The notes below the pieces were generated by a model. That model made no database searches, was not told the origin of the DNA, and saw only the letters and a program-made list of their open reading frames with translations. Shown one piece after another: positions 8,112-16,489 of a DNA stretch of 33,786 nucleotides. Origin of the DNA: Candidatus Dormiibacterota bacterium (GTDB taxonomy: Bacteria > Chloroflexota > Dormibacteria > Aeolococcales > Bog-877); the NCBI GenBank assembly GCA_027306885.1, contig DAHUYV010000043.1, positions 1-33,786 of the forward strand, read 5' to 3'. The position numbers and the translations under genes are program-made. Position 1 is the first letter of the stretch. Each line of letters starts with the position of its first letter.

Positions 8112-9149
8112 GTGCGTGTGGCGGTGATTCCCGGCGATGGAGTGGGCCAAGAGGTGATCCCGGCGGGCCTTCGAGTGCTGGACCGCGTGGCCCAACTGGA
8201 CTACACGCAGCTTCCCTGGGGCTCGCAATATTTCGAGCAAACCGGACGCATGATGCCCGCGGACGGCCTGGAGCAGCTGGCGCGCTACGACGCCATCTAC
8301 CTCGGCGCGGTGGGTTGGCCGTCGGTGCCCGACCACGTCACTCTCTGGGGCCTTCTGCTCCCGATTCGTCAGGCATTCCAGCTGTTCGTCAACCTGCGCC
8401 CGGTCAATCTCCTGCCCGGGGTGGCCACCCCGCTCGCCGGGCGCGCGGCCGGCGACATTGACATGCTCTTCATTCGGTAGAACAGCGAGGGCGAGTACTC
8501 CGGAGCCGGCGGACGCATCCACCAGGGCACTCCTGAAGAGGTCGCTGTCGAGGTGCCCGTCTTCACCCGGCGGGCCGTGGAGCGGGTGATCCGCTACGCC
8601 ATGAGGCGGGCCGAGGAGCGGCGCGGGCGGCTGATCAGCGTCACCAAGTCCAACGCCAGCCGCTTCGCCTACGTCCTCTGGGACGAGGTGACCCAGGAGC
8701 TGGCGGAGCGGGAGTTCCCAGCTCTGCGGGTGGAGCGGGTGCACGTGGACGCGATGGCGGCCCGGATGGTGCTCAACCCCGGCTCCATCGATGTGGTGGT
8801 CGGTTCCAACCTCTTCAACGACATCCTCACCGACCTCGGCGCCGCCATCCAGGGGGGAATGGGCATCGCTGCCAGCGCCAACCTGGATCCCAGCCGGACC
8901 CACCCCTCGATGTTCGAGCCGGTGCACGGCTCGGCCCCCGATATCGCCGGCAAGGGCAGGGCCAACCCGATCGGGGCCATCCTGACCGGGGCGCTGATGC
9001 TGGATCACCTGGGGCTGGGACCGGCGGCGGCCCGGGTCCGGCAGGCGGTGGCCGAGGTGACAGCCGGCGGCACCGTGCTGACCGGAGATCTCGGCGGCAC
9101 CGCCTCGACCGAGGAGGTCGCCGACGCCGTGGTGGGCGCCCTGGGCTAG
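8112..9149 (+). pseudogene. tartrate/isopropylmalate dehydrogenase-like gene interrupted by an in-frame TAG
   Basis: One reading frame of 345 codons is intact except for TAG at codon 123 (8478-8480). The N-terminal part begins VAVIPGDGVGQEVIPAG and contains the cofactor/substrate region with WGLLLPIRQAF and VNLRPV. After the TAG comes NSEGEYSGAGGRIH, then VTKSN, then GSNLFNDILTDLGAA and HGSAPDIAGKGRANP, the family's signatures. Homologues read RENTEGEYSG, so a conserved glutamate codon GAG has become TAG. The branch is NAD-dependent tartrate/D-malate dehydrogenase (decarboxylating). The start is GTG 8112 behind GGAGG (8099-8103). A GTG at 8553 could restart translation but has a poor ribosome site and would lack the nucleotide-binding half. 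A recent nonsense mutation, base error or amber readthrough are all possible. Confidence 0.88.
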
Positions 9150-9450
9150 GTCCGCCTCGAGCCCACGGGGCGGGTGGGCACGTGATCGGCGAGGCGAGGC
9201 CCCGTGCTGCCCCGTGCTGCTTTGCGCACCGAGGGTGGGGGCGCCCTCGAGGACCCGGCGGGGCCGGGAGGGTGGGCGCTCCCCCGGGCGGTGAGGGCGG
9301 GGCGGCGAGAGCCACCGGCTAGGTGACGGGAAGCCCGCTGGGCAACTCCCGACCAGCCCCACGAGTCCATCCCCCACGCCACCGCTCAGCACCGCGTCTG
9401 GACTTCGAGGCGGGCGGCACTCCGCTCTCACCTGTCCCGACCCTCAATCG
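9150..9450. other. non-coding gap before the GntR gene
   Basis: About 300 bases of G+C-rich sequence between the broken dehydrogenase and the GntR promoter. It contains one exact tandem duplication (9201-9220). I see no gene with a ribosome site and no clear terminator. Confidence 0.4.
9201..9220 (+). repeat. tandem 10-bp repeat, two copies
   Basis: The 10-mer CCCGTGCTGC occurs twice back to back in the intergenic gap. Two copies only, so it may be simple slippage rather than a regulatory element. Confidence 0.6.
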
Positions 9451-9479
9451 TTGACAATGGATGCTGCATCCCGTATCTG
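9451..9479 (+). promoter_or_regulatory. gntR promoter with a palindromic operator in its spacer
   Basis: TTGACA (9451-9456), a 17-base spacer and TATCTG (9474-9479) form a strong sigma-70-type promoter. Inside the spacer lies the perfect palindrome GGATGC-T-GCATCC (9459-9471), an odd-length dyad of the size bound by dimeric GntR/FadR-type repressors. Transcription should start near 9486, 20 bases before the TTG start. Autoregulation by the adjacent GntR protein is the simplest reading, but it is an inference. Confidence 0.72.
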
Positions 9480-9505
9480 ACCAGTCACCCCGGGGAGGGA
9501 AGGGC

Positions 9506-10219
9506 TTGCCGGAGATCAGCCGGAGCTACCTGCAGGACCAGGTGTATCAGCTCACCCGCCGGCGGATTGTCGGGCACACGTATGGGCCCGGCCATCGGCT
9601 CTCCGAGGCCGGGCTGGCCCGTGAGCTTGGGGTCAGCCGCATGCCGGTGCGCGACGCCCTTCGGCGGCTCCAGCTGGAGGGCCTGGTGGAGGGGGCGCCA
9701 GGTCGGGGGCTGGTGGTGTCGCCGATCTCGGTGGGCCATGCCCGCGACGTGTACCGCCTGAGGGAGCTTCTCGAGGCGGTGGCCGCAGAGCTGGCGGCGG
9801 AGCGCGCCACGGCGGCCGACCTGGAGCGCCTCGAGGCCGCGGTGGCGGCTCAGGAGCGGGCGGCGAAGAACGGGACCGCGGGCAAGGTGCTGCGGGCGTC
9901 CATGGAGTTTCACGACGCCCTTCACCTCAGCGCCCACAGCAGCATCCTCTCCCTGGTTCTGGAACAGATCTGGGTCCATGCCCGCCGCTACCGGGAGCTC
10001 ACCCTCGGCAAGTCGGAGCGACATGTCTCCGTGGCCCAGGAGCACCGGGCGCTGTTGGAAGCGATCCGGCGGCACGACCCGGACGGGGCCAAGGAGATCA
10101 TCCAGGGCCACGTCCAGGGCGCCTTCGAGGTTGTGGCCCAGCAGCTCGCCGCCAACGGCACCCCCGGTGAGGAGGCGAGGGCCACTGCCGGCCCGCCGGT
10201 CAGGGCCAGGTCAGGCTGA
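9506..10219 (+). CDS. GntR-family transcriptional regulator, FadR subfamily (FCD domain)
   Basis: 237 aa. The N-terminal winged helix (about residues 10-75) includes LSEAGLARELGVSRMPVRDALRRL in two adjoining stretches; the C-terminal FCD ligand domain covers about 82-210. Probable metal or ligand histidines are H136 (MEFHDALH), H180 and H202. The usual acidic residue four positions before H136 is serine here. I chose TTG 9506 because GGGGAGG precedes it at 9492-9498; an ATG at 9461 falls inside the promoter. The gene converges on, and overlaps by 20 bases, the last gene of the ABC-MmgE/PrpD operon. FCD regulators typically sense small organic acids or their CoA esters, so it may control that operon, the hydroxyacid genes, or both. 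Confidence 0.9.
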   Translation: MPEISRSYLQDQVYQLTRRRIVGHTYGPGHRLSEAGLARELGVSRMPVRDALRRLQLEGLVEGAPGRGLVVSPISVGHARDVYRLRELLEAVAAELAAERATAADLERLEAAVAAQERAAKNGTAGKVLRASMEFHDALHLSAHSSILSLVLEQIWVHARRYRELTLGKSERHVSVAQEHRALLEAIRRHDPDGAKEIIQGHVQGAFEVVAQQLAANGTPGEEARATAGPPVRARSG

Positions 10220-11573
10220 GCAGGTCCCCCACCGAGCTGAGCTCCTCCAGGTTCCACACCCGCTCCGCCAGCCGCCGGAAGCCCTCATCCGACAGAACCC
10301 CGGCGGCCAGCCCGCCGGCCTTCTCCTCGATCTCCTGGTCCGACATCGGATTCTGAGCGTGCCCTCGGTAGAAGCGCACCACGGTCTCCTCACGGCGCCC
10401 TGAGGTGGTGCTGATGGCGATCTTGGTCATCACCGTGTCCGGCCAGGCGGCGGCGCACTCCGGGTCCTCCCGCACCTCGAGCACCCGCAGCACGTCGGCC
10501 ACCGCGGGGTCCGAGAGCGCCTCGGGCTCGAACCGCTTCAGGCTCAGGTCCCCGTGGACCAGGGCCGTCGCCACCACGTAGGGCAGGCTGTGGTCGGCCG
10601 ACTCCCGGGTCGCCGGGCGCCACTTCTCCGGGTCCCCCGCCATGACCGTCGCCGCGTACGCGAAGGTTCCGATCTGAACCGCGGTCAGGCTGCGGTCCCC
10701 GTCAAGGCGCGAGCGCAGCTCAATGGCGGCGTCGATGGCGCCCTGGGAGAAGTAGCCGGACGGGTAGCGCTTCACGTTGCTCTGCCCGATCGCCGGGGGG
10801 CGGCGCCCCGGGCGCAGCGCCTCCATGTCCACCTCGATGCCCACCACCGACTGGAAGCCACCGCGGCCGACGAACGGCAGGGGCGGCCCGGACAGCCCCT
10901 GCCGGGCCAGCCGGGCGGCGAAGACCCCGCTGCGGCAGGCGTTGCCGGCGGCGCAGCCCTTCCACATCGATAGCTCGCCCAAGCGGGTCGCCTGAAGCGG
11001 GAAGTTGGGAACCAGCGCCAGGGACACGCAGTGGCGCAGGGCGGCGTCGTCGAGCCCGAAGACGACCCCAGCGGCCACCGCGCTGGCGATGCTGCCGGCG
11101 AGAACGTGGTCCCAGCCCTCGACGCCCAGCTGCAGAGCGTCGGTGAGGGCGGCGAACAGCTCGTAGGCGACGGCCATGCCCCCGATCACCTCGCGCCCGC
11201 CTTTCCCGCTCTCCTCGGCGGCCGCCAGCACCGCCGCGATGTAGTCGCTGGGATGACCGACCCCATGAGGGCTGGCGTAGCTGTCGTTGAGGTCGAAGTA
11301 GCGGATGGCCGCGCCGTTGGCGAAGGCCGCCAGGTCGGCGTCACTGCGCCGGCGGTCGCCGATCAGCCCACAGGAGCCGGAGCCGATCCCGGCGGTCGCC
11401 ACCTCACGAGCGATCCTCGGAGCTGGCTCCGTGATCGCCCCGAGGGCGCAGCCCAGAGAGTCCAGCAGCATTCGGCCGGCCCCGTGGCGCTCGACGTCGC
11501 CGAGCCGCTCGTAGGCGAGAGAACGCGCCAGCTCCACCACCGCGTCGACGACCGGGTCGGTGCCGGCGCTCAC
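10200..11573 (-). CDS. MmgE/PrpD family protein, second copy
   Basis: 457 aa from a GTG at 11573 that overlaps the upstream stop as GTGA. The family includes 2-methylcitrate dehydratase, cis-aconitate decarboxylase and iminodisuccinate epimerase; activity cannot be assigned from family alone. Recognisable parts are LLDSLGCALGA, the ALTD/ELFAAL helices, WKGCAAGNACRSGVFAARLA and KRYPSGYFSQGAIDAA, corresponding to the family's KxYPSC/H-like active-site loop. It is much diverged from its upstream neighbour, so the pair is not a recent duplication. The 3' end overlaps the convergent gntR gene by 20 bases. It is the last gene of a seven-gene operon with an ABC importer. Confidence 0.87.
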   Translation of the reverse strand: MSAGTDPVVDAVVELARSLAYERLGDVERHGAGRMLLDSLGCALGAITEPAPRIAREVATAGIGSGSCGLIGDRRRSDADLAAFANGAAIRYFDLNDSYASPHGVGHPSDYIAAVLAAAEESGKGGREVIGGMAVAYELFAALTDALQLGVEGWDHVLAGSIASAVAAGVVFGLDDAALRHCVSLALVPNFPLQATRLGELSMWKGCAAGNACRSGVFAARLARQGLSGPPLPFVGRGGFQSVVGIEVDMEALRPGRRPPAIGQSNVKRYPSGYFSQGAIDAAIELRSRLDGDRSLTAVQIGTFAYAATVMAGDPEKWRPATRESADHSLPYVVATALVHGDLSLKRFEPEALSDPAVADVLRVLEVREDPECAAAWPDTVMTKIAISTTSGRREETVVRFYRGHAQNPMSDQEIEEKAGGLAAGVLSDEGFRRLAERVWNLEELSSVGDLLSLTWP

Positions 11574-12997
11574 GATGCACCTGCGCTGGAGGCGGCCGCA
11601 GCGCGCTGCTGGCGCCCCGGTGGGCCGGGCTGAAGGGCTAAGAGCATCGCCCCTACCGAGGTGGCGCCCGCCACCTGGCGGACGGCTCGAAGGGCGGCCG
11701 CAGCCTCGCCCGGGTTGAGCGCCCGGGCCGCACAGTCGAGGAACTTCTGGTCCAGGTCGGCCCGGGACAGGGGGTTCTGCGGGTAGCCACGGGCCCACTC
11801 ACTGAGCTCGGACCTGCTGCTCCCGTCGGTGCGCTCCACGGTCACCCGGGTCCGAACGTGGCGAAAGCCCTGAGCCTCGAGCTCCTCGTCGACCACCACC
11901 TCGACCTTGGGGATGAAGGCCTGGATCTGGGGGTCCAGGACCGCCGCGTCGGAGAAGTCGGCCAGACCGGCGTGGCGCCGGACCACCCCGGTCGCCATGC
12001 AGTACTCCAGGCTGAACTTCCCCTCCAGCCCGGTGCGTGGCCGGTGGTGGATGAGGGCGTTGAGGACGTTGGAGTTGGTGCCCACCACCACCCGACTCAC
12101 CTGGTCGGGGCCGAGGTCGTCCCGGCGCACCATCGCCAGGATCAGGTCCTGAGCGGGATGCGACAGAGAGCCCGACGGATAGGGCTTGATCGAGACCCCG
12201 GGCTCCAGGAGGAAGAAGGGCTGCCCCAACCGCTCCTCGATCTTCTCCGGGTCGAAACCGCCGCCGGCGGCGCTGAAGAATCCCCGCCTGGCCTCGAGGA
12301 TGTCCGGACTGGCGGTGAAGCCACGGCCGGCCAGTTGAGCGGCCAGCACCCCGTTGTGGGCCGCCCGGCCGGAGTGCAGGGGCTTGGTCATGGTTCCGAA
12401 GTTCTCGCGCAGCCCGCTGCCGAGGCTGGCGGCGATCCCGATGGCGACGGCGGTGGCCGTTGGGTCCAGGCCCAGGAGCCGGGCACAGCCGGCGGCAGCC
12501 CCGATGGTGCCGATGGTACCGGTGCTGTGGAAGCCGTCCTGGTAGTGACGGCGGTCGATGGCATCGGCAACCCGGCAGGCCACCTCCACCCCGGCGACGT
12601 AGGCGGTGATGAATTCCTCGCCAGTCACGTCAGCGGTGCCCGCCAATGCTCCGAGGGCGGCGGTCACCGGCACCGAGGGATGGGTCAGCAGGCCGTAGAC
12701 CGAGCCTTCGGAGGTCGCGAGCTGGGTGTCGTCATAGTCCAGGGCGTGGCCGGCCAGCCCGTTCAGCAGGGCCGCCGCGGGCGCCGTGGTCGCCGCCCTC
12801 AAACCGACCAACCCCGCCGGGCCCTCGGGGCCCTGGAGAACCTCGCGCAGGATCCCCGCCGCCTCCTCCTGGCTGCCCGCCAGCATCACTCCCCAGGAGT
12901 CGACCAGGTGGTCTTCGGCGACGGACACCACCCGGGCCGGTAGATCCGCGAACCGCAGGCTGCTTACGAACCGGGCGACCGCCGCTGTGAGTCCCAT
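11570..12997 (-). CDS. MmgE/PrpD family protein, first copy
   Basis: 475 aa from an ATG at 12997 behind GAGGAGCATCG. Typical family features are VVSVAEDHLVDSWGVMLAG, GLAGHALDYDDTQ near residue 90, HPSVPVTAALGALAG, FHSTGTIGTIGAAAG, TKPLHSGRAAHNGVLAA and KPYPSGSLSHPAQD. The GHALDYDD and KPYPS(C/G) loops line the active site in characterised relatives. It begins 60 bases after livF on the same strand and is translationally coupled to the second family member. The ABC importer upstream suggests an imported carboxylate is the substrate. Predicted reaction type is dehydration, decarboxylation or epimerisation of a di- or tricarboxylate; not resolved. Confidence 0.9.
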   Translation of the reverse strand: MGLTAAVARFVSSLRFADLPARVVSVAEDHLVDSWGVMLAGSQEEAAGILREVLQGPEGPAGLVGLRAATTAPAAALLNGLAGHALDYDDTQLATSEGSVYGLLTHPSVPVTAALGALAGTADVTGEEFITAYVAGVEVACRVADAIDRRHYQDGFHSTGTIGTIGAAAGCARLLGLDPTATAVAIGIAASLGSGLRENFGTMTKPLHSGRAAHNGVLAAQLAGRGFTASPDILEARRGFFSAAGGGFDPEKIEERLGQPFFLLEPGVSIKPYPSGSLSHPAQDLILAMVRRDDLGPDQVSRVVVGTNSNVLNALIHHRPRTGLEGKFSLEYCMATGVVRRHAGLADFSDAAVLDPQIQAFIPKVEVVVDEELEAQGFRHVRTRVTVERTDGSSRSELSEWARGYPQNPLSRADLDQKFLDCAARALNPGEAAAALRAVRQVAGATSVGAMLLALQPGPPGRQQRAAAASSAGAS

Positions 12998-13057
12998 CGA
13001 TGCTCCTCGTTGGTTGTGTGAAGGCAAACCGAGTTGTCCGAGGGCCGCCGCTGCCGG

Positions 13058-13780
13058 TCAGCCCACCAGGATCTGAGCCACCTCTTCGCGCCCGGCCAGC
13101 TCCCGCGCCGGCCCCGAGAGGACGTTGCGACCTTCGGCCAAGATGAAGCACTGGTCCGCGTACTCCATCGCCACCGAGGCGTTCTGCTCCACGATCAGCA
13201 TCGCCACCCCGGTGGCGGCGACCTCGGTTATCTGGTTCCAGACCCGGTCACCGTAGATCGGGGAGAGACCGGCGGTGGGCTCGTCGAGGATCGCCACCGC
13301 CGGGTCGGTCATCAGCAGCCGGGCCAGCGCCACCATGCGCTGCTGCCCTCCGGACAGCTGGCCGGCCTGCTTGCGCTTGTCGGCGCCCAGGTCGGGGAAG
13401 AGCGAGAAGACCCGCTCGAGCCGCTGGGCCACGTTCCCCTTGAAGCTGTACGCCCCCATGTGCAGGTTCTCCAGGACCGAGAGCTCGTCGAAAACGTTCT
13501 GCATCTGGGGCAGGTAGCCGACGCCCTTGCGCACCAGCTGGTGCGCCGGGGTGCGGGTCACCACCTCGCCGCGCAGGCGCACCTCGCCCTGGCTGACGTT
13601 GATGAGGCCCATGATCGCCTTGGCCAGGGTCGACTTCCCGGCGCCGTTGGGGCCGAGCACCACCGAGATCTTCCCCGGCGACGCGTGGACCCCAACCCCG
13701 TCCAGGATCGGGGGGCCGTCATAGCCGGCGGTGATGCCGGTGGCAACCAGGATCGGTCCCGTCTCTGCGGCCTCGCTCAC
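13058..13780 (-). CDS. livF: branched-chain-type ABC transporter ATP-binding protein (LivF-like)
   Basis: 240 aa. Walker A GPNGAGKST (43-51), ABC signature LSGGQQ (142-147) and Walker B with ILDEPTA (164-170) are intact; Q-loop and GVGYLPQ precede the signature. The VGYLPQMQNVFDELSVLENL stretch around 86-105 is characteristic of LivF-type subunits. GTG 13780 overlaps the livG stop (GTGA), with GGAGGAACGTC ahead of it. It should pair with LivG to power import through LivH/LivM. The symbol is by family; substrate specificity of the whole importer is unknown. Confidence 0.93.
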   Translation of the reverse strand: MSEAAETGPILVATGITAGYDGPPILDGVGVHASPGKISVVLGPNGAGKSTLAKAIMGLINVSQGEVRLRGEVVTRTPAHQLVRKGVGYLPQMQNVFDELSVLENLHMGAYSFKGNVAQRLERVFSLFPDLGADKRKQAGQLSGGQQRMVALARLLMTDPAVAILDEPTAGLSPIYGDRVWNQITEVAATGVAMLIVEQNASVAMEYADQCFILAEGRNVLSGPARELAGREEVAQILVG

Positions 13781-14547
13781 GACGTTCCTCCCACATGGCC
13801 GCCGCCGAGGTAGGCGGCAACCACCGACTCGTCGGCGCGGACCTCACTCAGGGAGCCCCGGCGGAGGACCTTCCCCTGGGCCATGACCACCACGTCGTCG
13901 GCAACGTCGCTGAGGAATGCCATGTTGTGAGCCACCACCAGGACCGTGATCCCCTGGTCTACCATCTCCCGGATCCGCTGGGCGATCAGCTTGCGCACCG
14001 CCGGGAAGACCCCCGCGCTCGGCTCGTCCAGGAGGAGGAGCTTGGGCTCGGCCATCATCGCCCGGGCGATCTCCAGCAGCCGCCGCTGGCCTCCGGAGAG
14101 GCTGCCGGCCGGCTCCTCGCGGAGCCTGGTCAGCCCCACCCACTCGAGGAGCGACTCCGCCTTGTGCCGGAGTTCGCGCTCCTGGGCGGCCCAGCGCCGC
14201 CGGCCGAAGACGCTCTGCAGCGGCCCCTCGCCGATCTGCCGCGGGGCCGCGAATACCAGGTTCTCCATCACCGGCAGGCGGGTGAGCTCCCGGGGGGTCT
14301 GGAAGGTGCGGATGATGCCCAGCCGGGCCACCCGGATCCGTCCCAGGCCCTGGATCTCGGTCCCGTCGAAAACGATCCGGCCGGAGCTGGGGCTCAGCCC
14401 GCCCGCGATCATCTCCATCAGCGTCGACTTGCCAGCCCCGTTGGGCCCGATCAATCCGGTGACCTTGCGATCGGGCACATCGAAGGTGCATCCCGCCACC
14501 GCCTGGCTGCCGCCGTAGGAGAACTCGACGTCGTTGATCTGCAGCAT
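13777..14547 (-). CDS. livG: branched-chain-type ABC transporter ATP-binding protein (LivG-like)
   Basis: 256 aa. Walker A GPNGAGKST (34-42), signature LSGGQ (150-154), Walker B LLDEPSAG (172-179) and switch histidine in VVAHNMAFL are all present. IIRTFQTPRELTRLPVMENL is the LivG-type Q-loop region. A C-terminal tail ending in VVAAYLGGGHVGGTS resembles the LivG extension. The ATG at 14547 shares a base with the livM stop (TGATG), so translation is coupled. Cytoplasmic partner of LivF. Confidence 0.93.
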   Translation of the reverse strand: MLQINDVEFSYGGSQAVAGCTFDVPDRKVTGLIGPNGAGKSTLMEMIAGGLSPSSGRIVFDGTEIQGLGRIRVARLGIIRTFQTPRELTRLPVMENLVFAAPRQIGEGPLQSVFGRRRWAAQERELRHKAESLLEWVGLTRLREEPAGSLSGGQRRLLEIARAMMAEPKLLLLDEPSAGVFPAVRKLIAQRIREMVDQGITVLVVAHNMAFLSDVADDVVVMAQGKVLRRGSLSEVRADESVVAAYLGGGHVGGTS

Positions 14548-15590
14548 CAGCTCTCGCCCCGCTGTCCGAGCCGGGGCATGCCGAGCCTACCCCGGCGCCC
14601 ACCCTGGGGCTGGGACCCGGCCTCACCCCCAGGGCCGCCCCGCAGGGGCGACCGGTACCAGTGCAGCCAGCGCTCCGGGATCAGCCCGTCGGGCCGGAAG
14701 CGGACGACTGCGATCAGGACGATGCCGATTAGGACCGCTCTTCCCGCCCCGACCAGGGCTCCGTTGCCGAAGTTGGGCAGGTAGCGCTCCACCTCGCTCA
14801 GCACCTCAACGAAGACGAAGGTCCCGAGGACCGCCCCCCAGTAGTTGCCGGGACCGCCGATCACGATCGCCGCCATCAGGATGAAGGACTCCTCGGCGAG
14901 GAAGCCCTGGGGGTTCCAGGCGTTCACATAGAACACCAGCAGGGCCCCCGCGAGGCCGGCCATCACGCAGCCGAGGACGAAGGCCCAGACCCGGCTTGAG
15001 GTGGTGGACTTGCCGAAGCTCGCGGCCACGACCTCGTCCTCGCGGATCGCCCGCAGGACCCGCCCGTACGGCGACCGGAAGATCGACCGCACGACCCAGA
15101 TGCACGCCGCCAGAACCACCATGGCCACCCCGAACACCTCCATGGTGTAGGTGGTCTCACTAGCGGTGGCCCCGTTGAGGATGTAGGGGATGTTGAAGAG
15201 GCCGTTGGCGCCGTTGAAGAGGGGCACGTAGTTGGTGATGAGGTCCCAGACGATGAAGCCCAGTGACACCGTGACGATGGCCAAGTAGTCGCTGCGCAGC
15301 CGCCGGATCACCACCAGGACCATGAACAGGCCAAGAACCCCGGCCACCACCCCCGCCAGGACGAGCGCCACCGGCCAGGGCAGGCTCCACTGCAGGATGA
15401 AGGTCTCCTCCGACGCCGGAACCGGGGGATGGCCCATGGTGGTGACCGCGCCCACGTAGGCCCCGATCGCCACGAAGGTGTAGTAGGTGAAGTTGAGGAT
15501 GCCGGCCTGCCCGTACTGCAGGTTGAGGCCGACCGCCATGATCGCGTTGATCGCCCCCAGGGCCAGGAGGTCCGCGATGAAGTAGATCAC
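14547..15590 (-). CDS. livM: branched-chain-type ABC transporter permease (LivM-like)
   Basis: 347 aa with about eight to ten membrane helices. The N-terminal AINAIMAVGLNLQYGQAGILNF and the later SDYLAIVTVSLGF and GRVLRAIREDEVVAASFG (the ATPase-coupling EAA-like loop) are LivM hallmarks. A GLAGALLVFYVNAWNPQGF region and AAIVIGGPGNYWGAVLG follow, as expected. The hydrophilic, Arg/Gly-rich tail is longer than usual. GTG 15590 is four bases after the livH TAG. Confidence 0.92.
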   Translation of the reverse strand: MIYFIADLLALGAINAIMAVGLNLQYGQAGILNFTYYTFVAIGAYVGAVTTMGHPPVPASEETFILQWSLPWPVALVLAGVVAGVLGLFMVLVVIRRLRSDYLAIVTVSLGFIVWDLITNYVPLFNGANGLFNIPYILNGATASETTYTMEVFGVAMVVLAACIWVVRSIFRSPYGRVLRAIREDEVVAASFGKSTTSSRVWAFVLGCVMAGLAGALLVFYVNAWNPQGFLAEESFILMAAIVIGGPGNYWGAVLGTFVFVEVLSEVERYLPNFGNGALVGAGRAVLIGIVLIAVVRFRPDGLIPERWLHWYRSPLRGGPGGEAGSQPQGGRRGRLGMPRLGQRGES

Positions 15591-15594
15591 CTCG

Positions 15595-16470
15595 CTACGC
15601 CGACCGGCCCCGGCCCGGCAGCAGCCCCTGGGGACGCAGCAGGAGGACCACTATCACCACCGTGAAGGCGAGGGCACCGGAGTACACCGGGCTGATGAAC
15701 ATCGCCGTGACCTCGGTGAGGATGCCGATCACCAGCGCGCCGATCATCGCCCCGTAGACCCGGCCGATGCCTCCGAGGATGATCGCCCCGAAGACTACGA
15801 ACAGCTCGTTGAAACCGGTGGTGGGGCGCAGGCTGTTGGTCTCCAGTGCCAGTCCGACCCCGGCCACCGCGCAGAGCATCCCCGAGATCGCCCACGTCCA
15901 CATGACCACCCGTCCGGTGTCGATCCCACAGGCCTGGGCCAGATCGTCGTTGTTGGAGGTCGCGCGCAGCGCGGTGCCGAACTTGGTGTTCTGCATGAAG
16001 ATGTGGAGCATCAGCAGCAGGGTGAAGGCCACCCCGATGAGGATCAGGTCGCCCGGGGTGAACAGGAACGGCCCCAGATGGAGGGCGTTGCCCACGGTCA
16101 CGCTGTAGTGCTCGGCGTTGGGGCCCCAGATCATGACGATCGCGTTCTGCACGATGAAGGAGAGCCCGACCGTGCAGATGAGCAGGATCAGGGTCCGGCT
16201 CTTGCGGCGCATGAGCGGGCGGAACACCACCCAGTTCGAGGCCACCCCCAAAAGGCCGGTGCCCGCCGCTCCCACCGCCACCGATGGAAAGAAGTTGAGG
16301 CCCGCGGAGTTGGCGGCGTAGGTGACGTAGGCACCGAAGCTCATGAAGTCGCCGTAGGCGAAGTTGATGAAGTTGGTGACGCTGACCTGGAGCGAGAGCC
16401 CCACCGCGGCCAGGGCGATCACCGCCGCGTCCACCAGCCCGAACCCGACGGCCTCGGCCAGCTGGTTCAC
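15595..16470 (-). CDS. livH: branched-chain-type ABC transporter permease (LivH-like)
   Basis: 291 aa, mostly hydrophobic. LivH motifs are present: NFINFAYGDFMSFGAYVTY near 32-50, KFGTALRATSNNDDLAQACGID (coupling loop, here split across about 165-187) and GAIILGGIGRVYGAMIGAL near 229-247. The start is GTG 16470 with GGGGA seven bases upstream. It is separated from the binding-protein gene by a large perfect hairpin, which probably lets the binding protein be made in excess over the permeases. Stop is TAG. Confidence 0.92.
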   Translation of the reverse strand: MNQLAEAVGFGLVDAAVIALAAVGLSLQVSVTNFINFAYGDFMSFGAYVTYAANSAGLNFFPSVAVGAAGTGLLGVASNWVVFRPLMRRKSRTLILLICTVGLSFIVQNAIVMIWGPNAEHYSVTVGNALHLGPFLFTPGDLILIGVAFTLLLMLHIFMQNTKFGTALRATSNNDDLAQACGIDTGRVVMWTWAISGMLCAVAGVGLALETNSLRPTTGFNELFVVFGAIILGGIGRVYGAMIGALVIGILTEVTAMFISPVYSGALAFTVVIVVLLLRPQGLLPGRGRSA

Positions 16471-16489
16471 TGGCCGTTCCCCGCGGGGC

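Noticed and set aside
8112-9149. TAG as a fully reassigned sense codon in this organism
   Set aside because: At least eight genes in the window end normally with TAG at the expected length for their families.
8013-9431. 472-codon minus-strand frame opposite the broken dehydrogenase
   Set aside because: The plus strand carries unmistakable dehydrogenase motifs; the antisense product is compositionally biased and has no ribosome site.
9461-9505. Upstream ATG start for the GntR gene
   Set aside because: It lies inside the -35/-10 spacer; TTG 9506 has the good ribosome site and sits downstream of the predicted transcription start.
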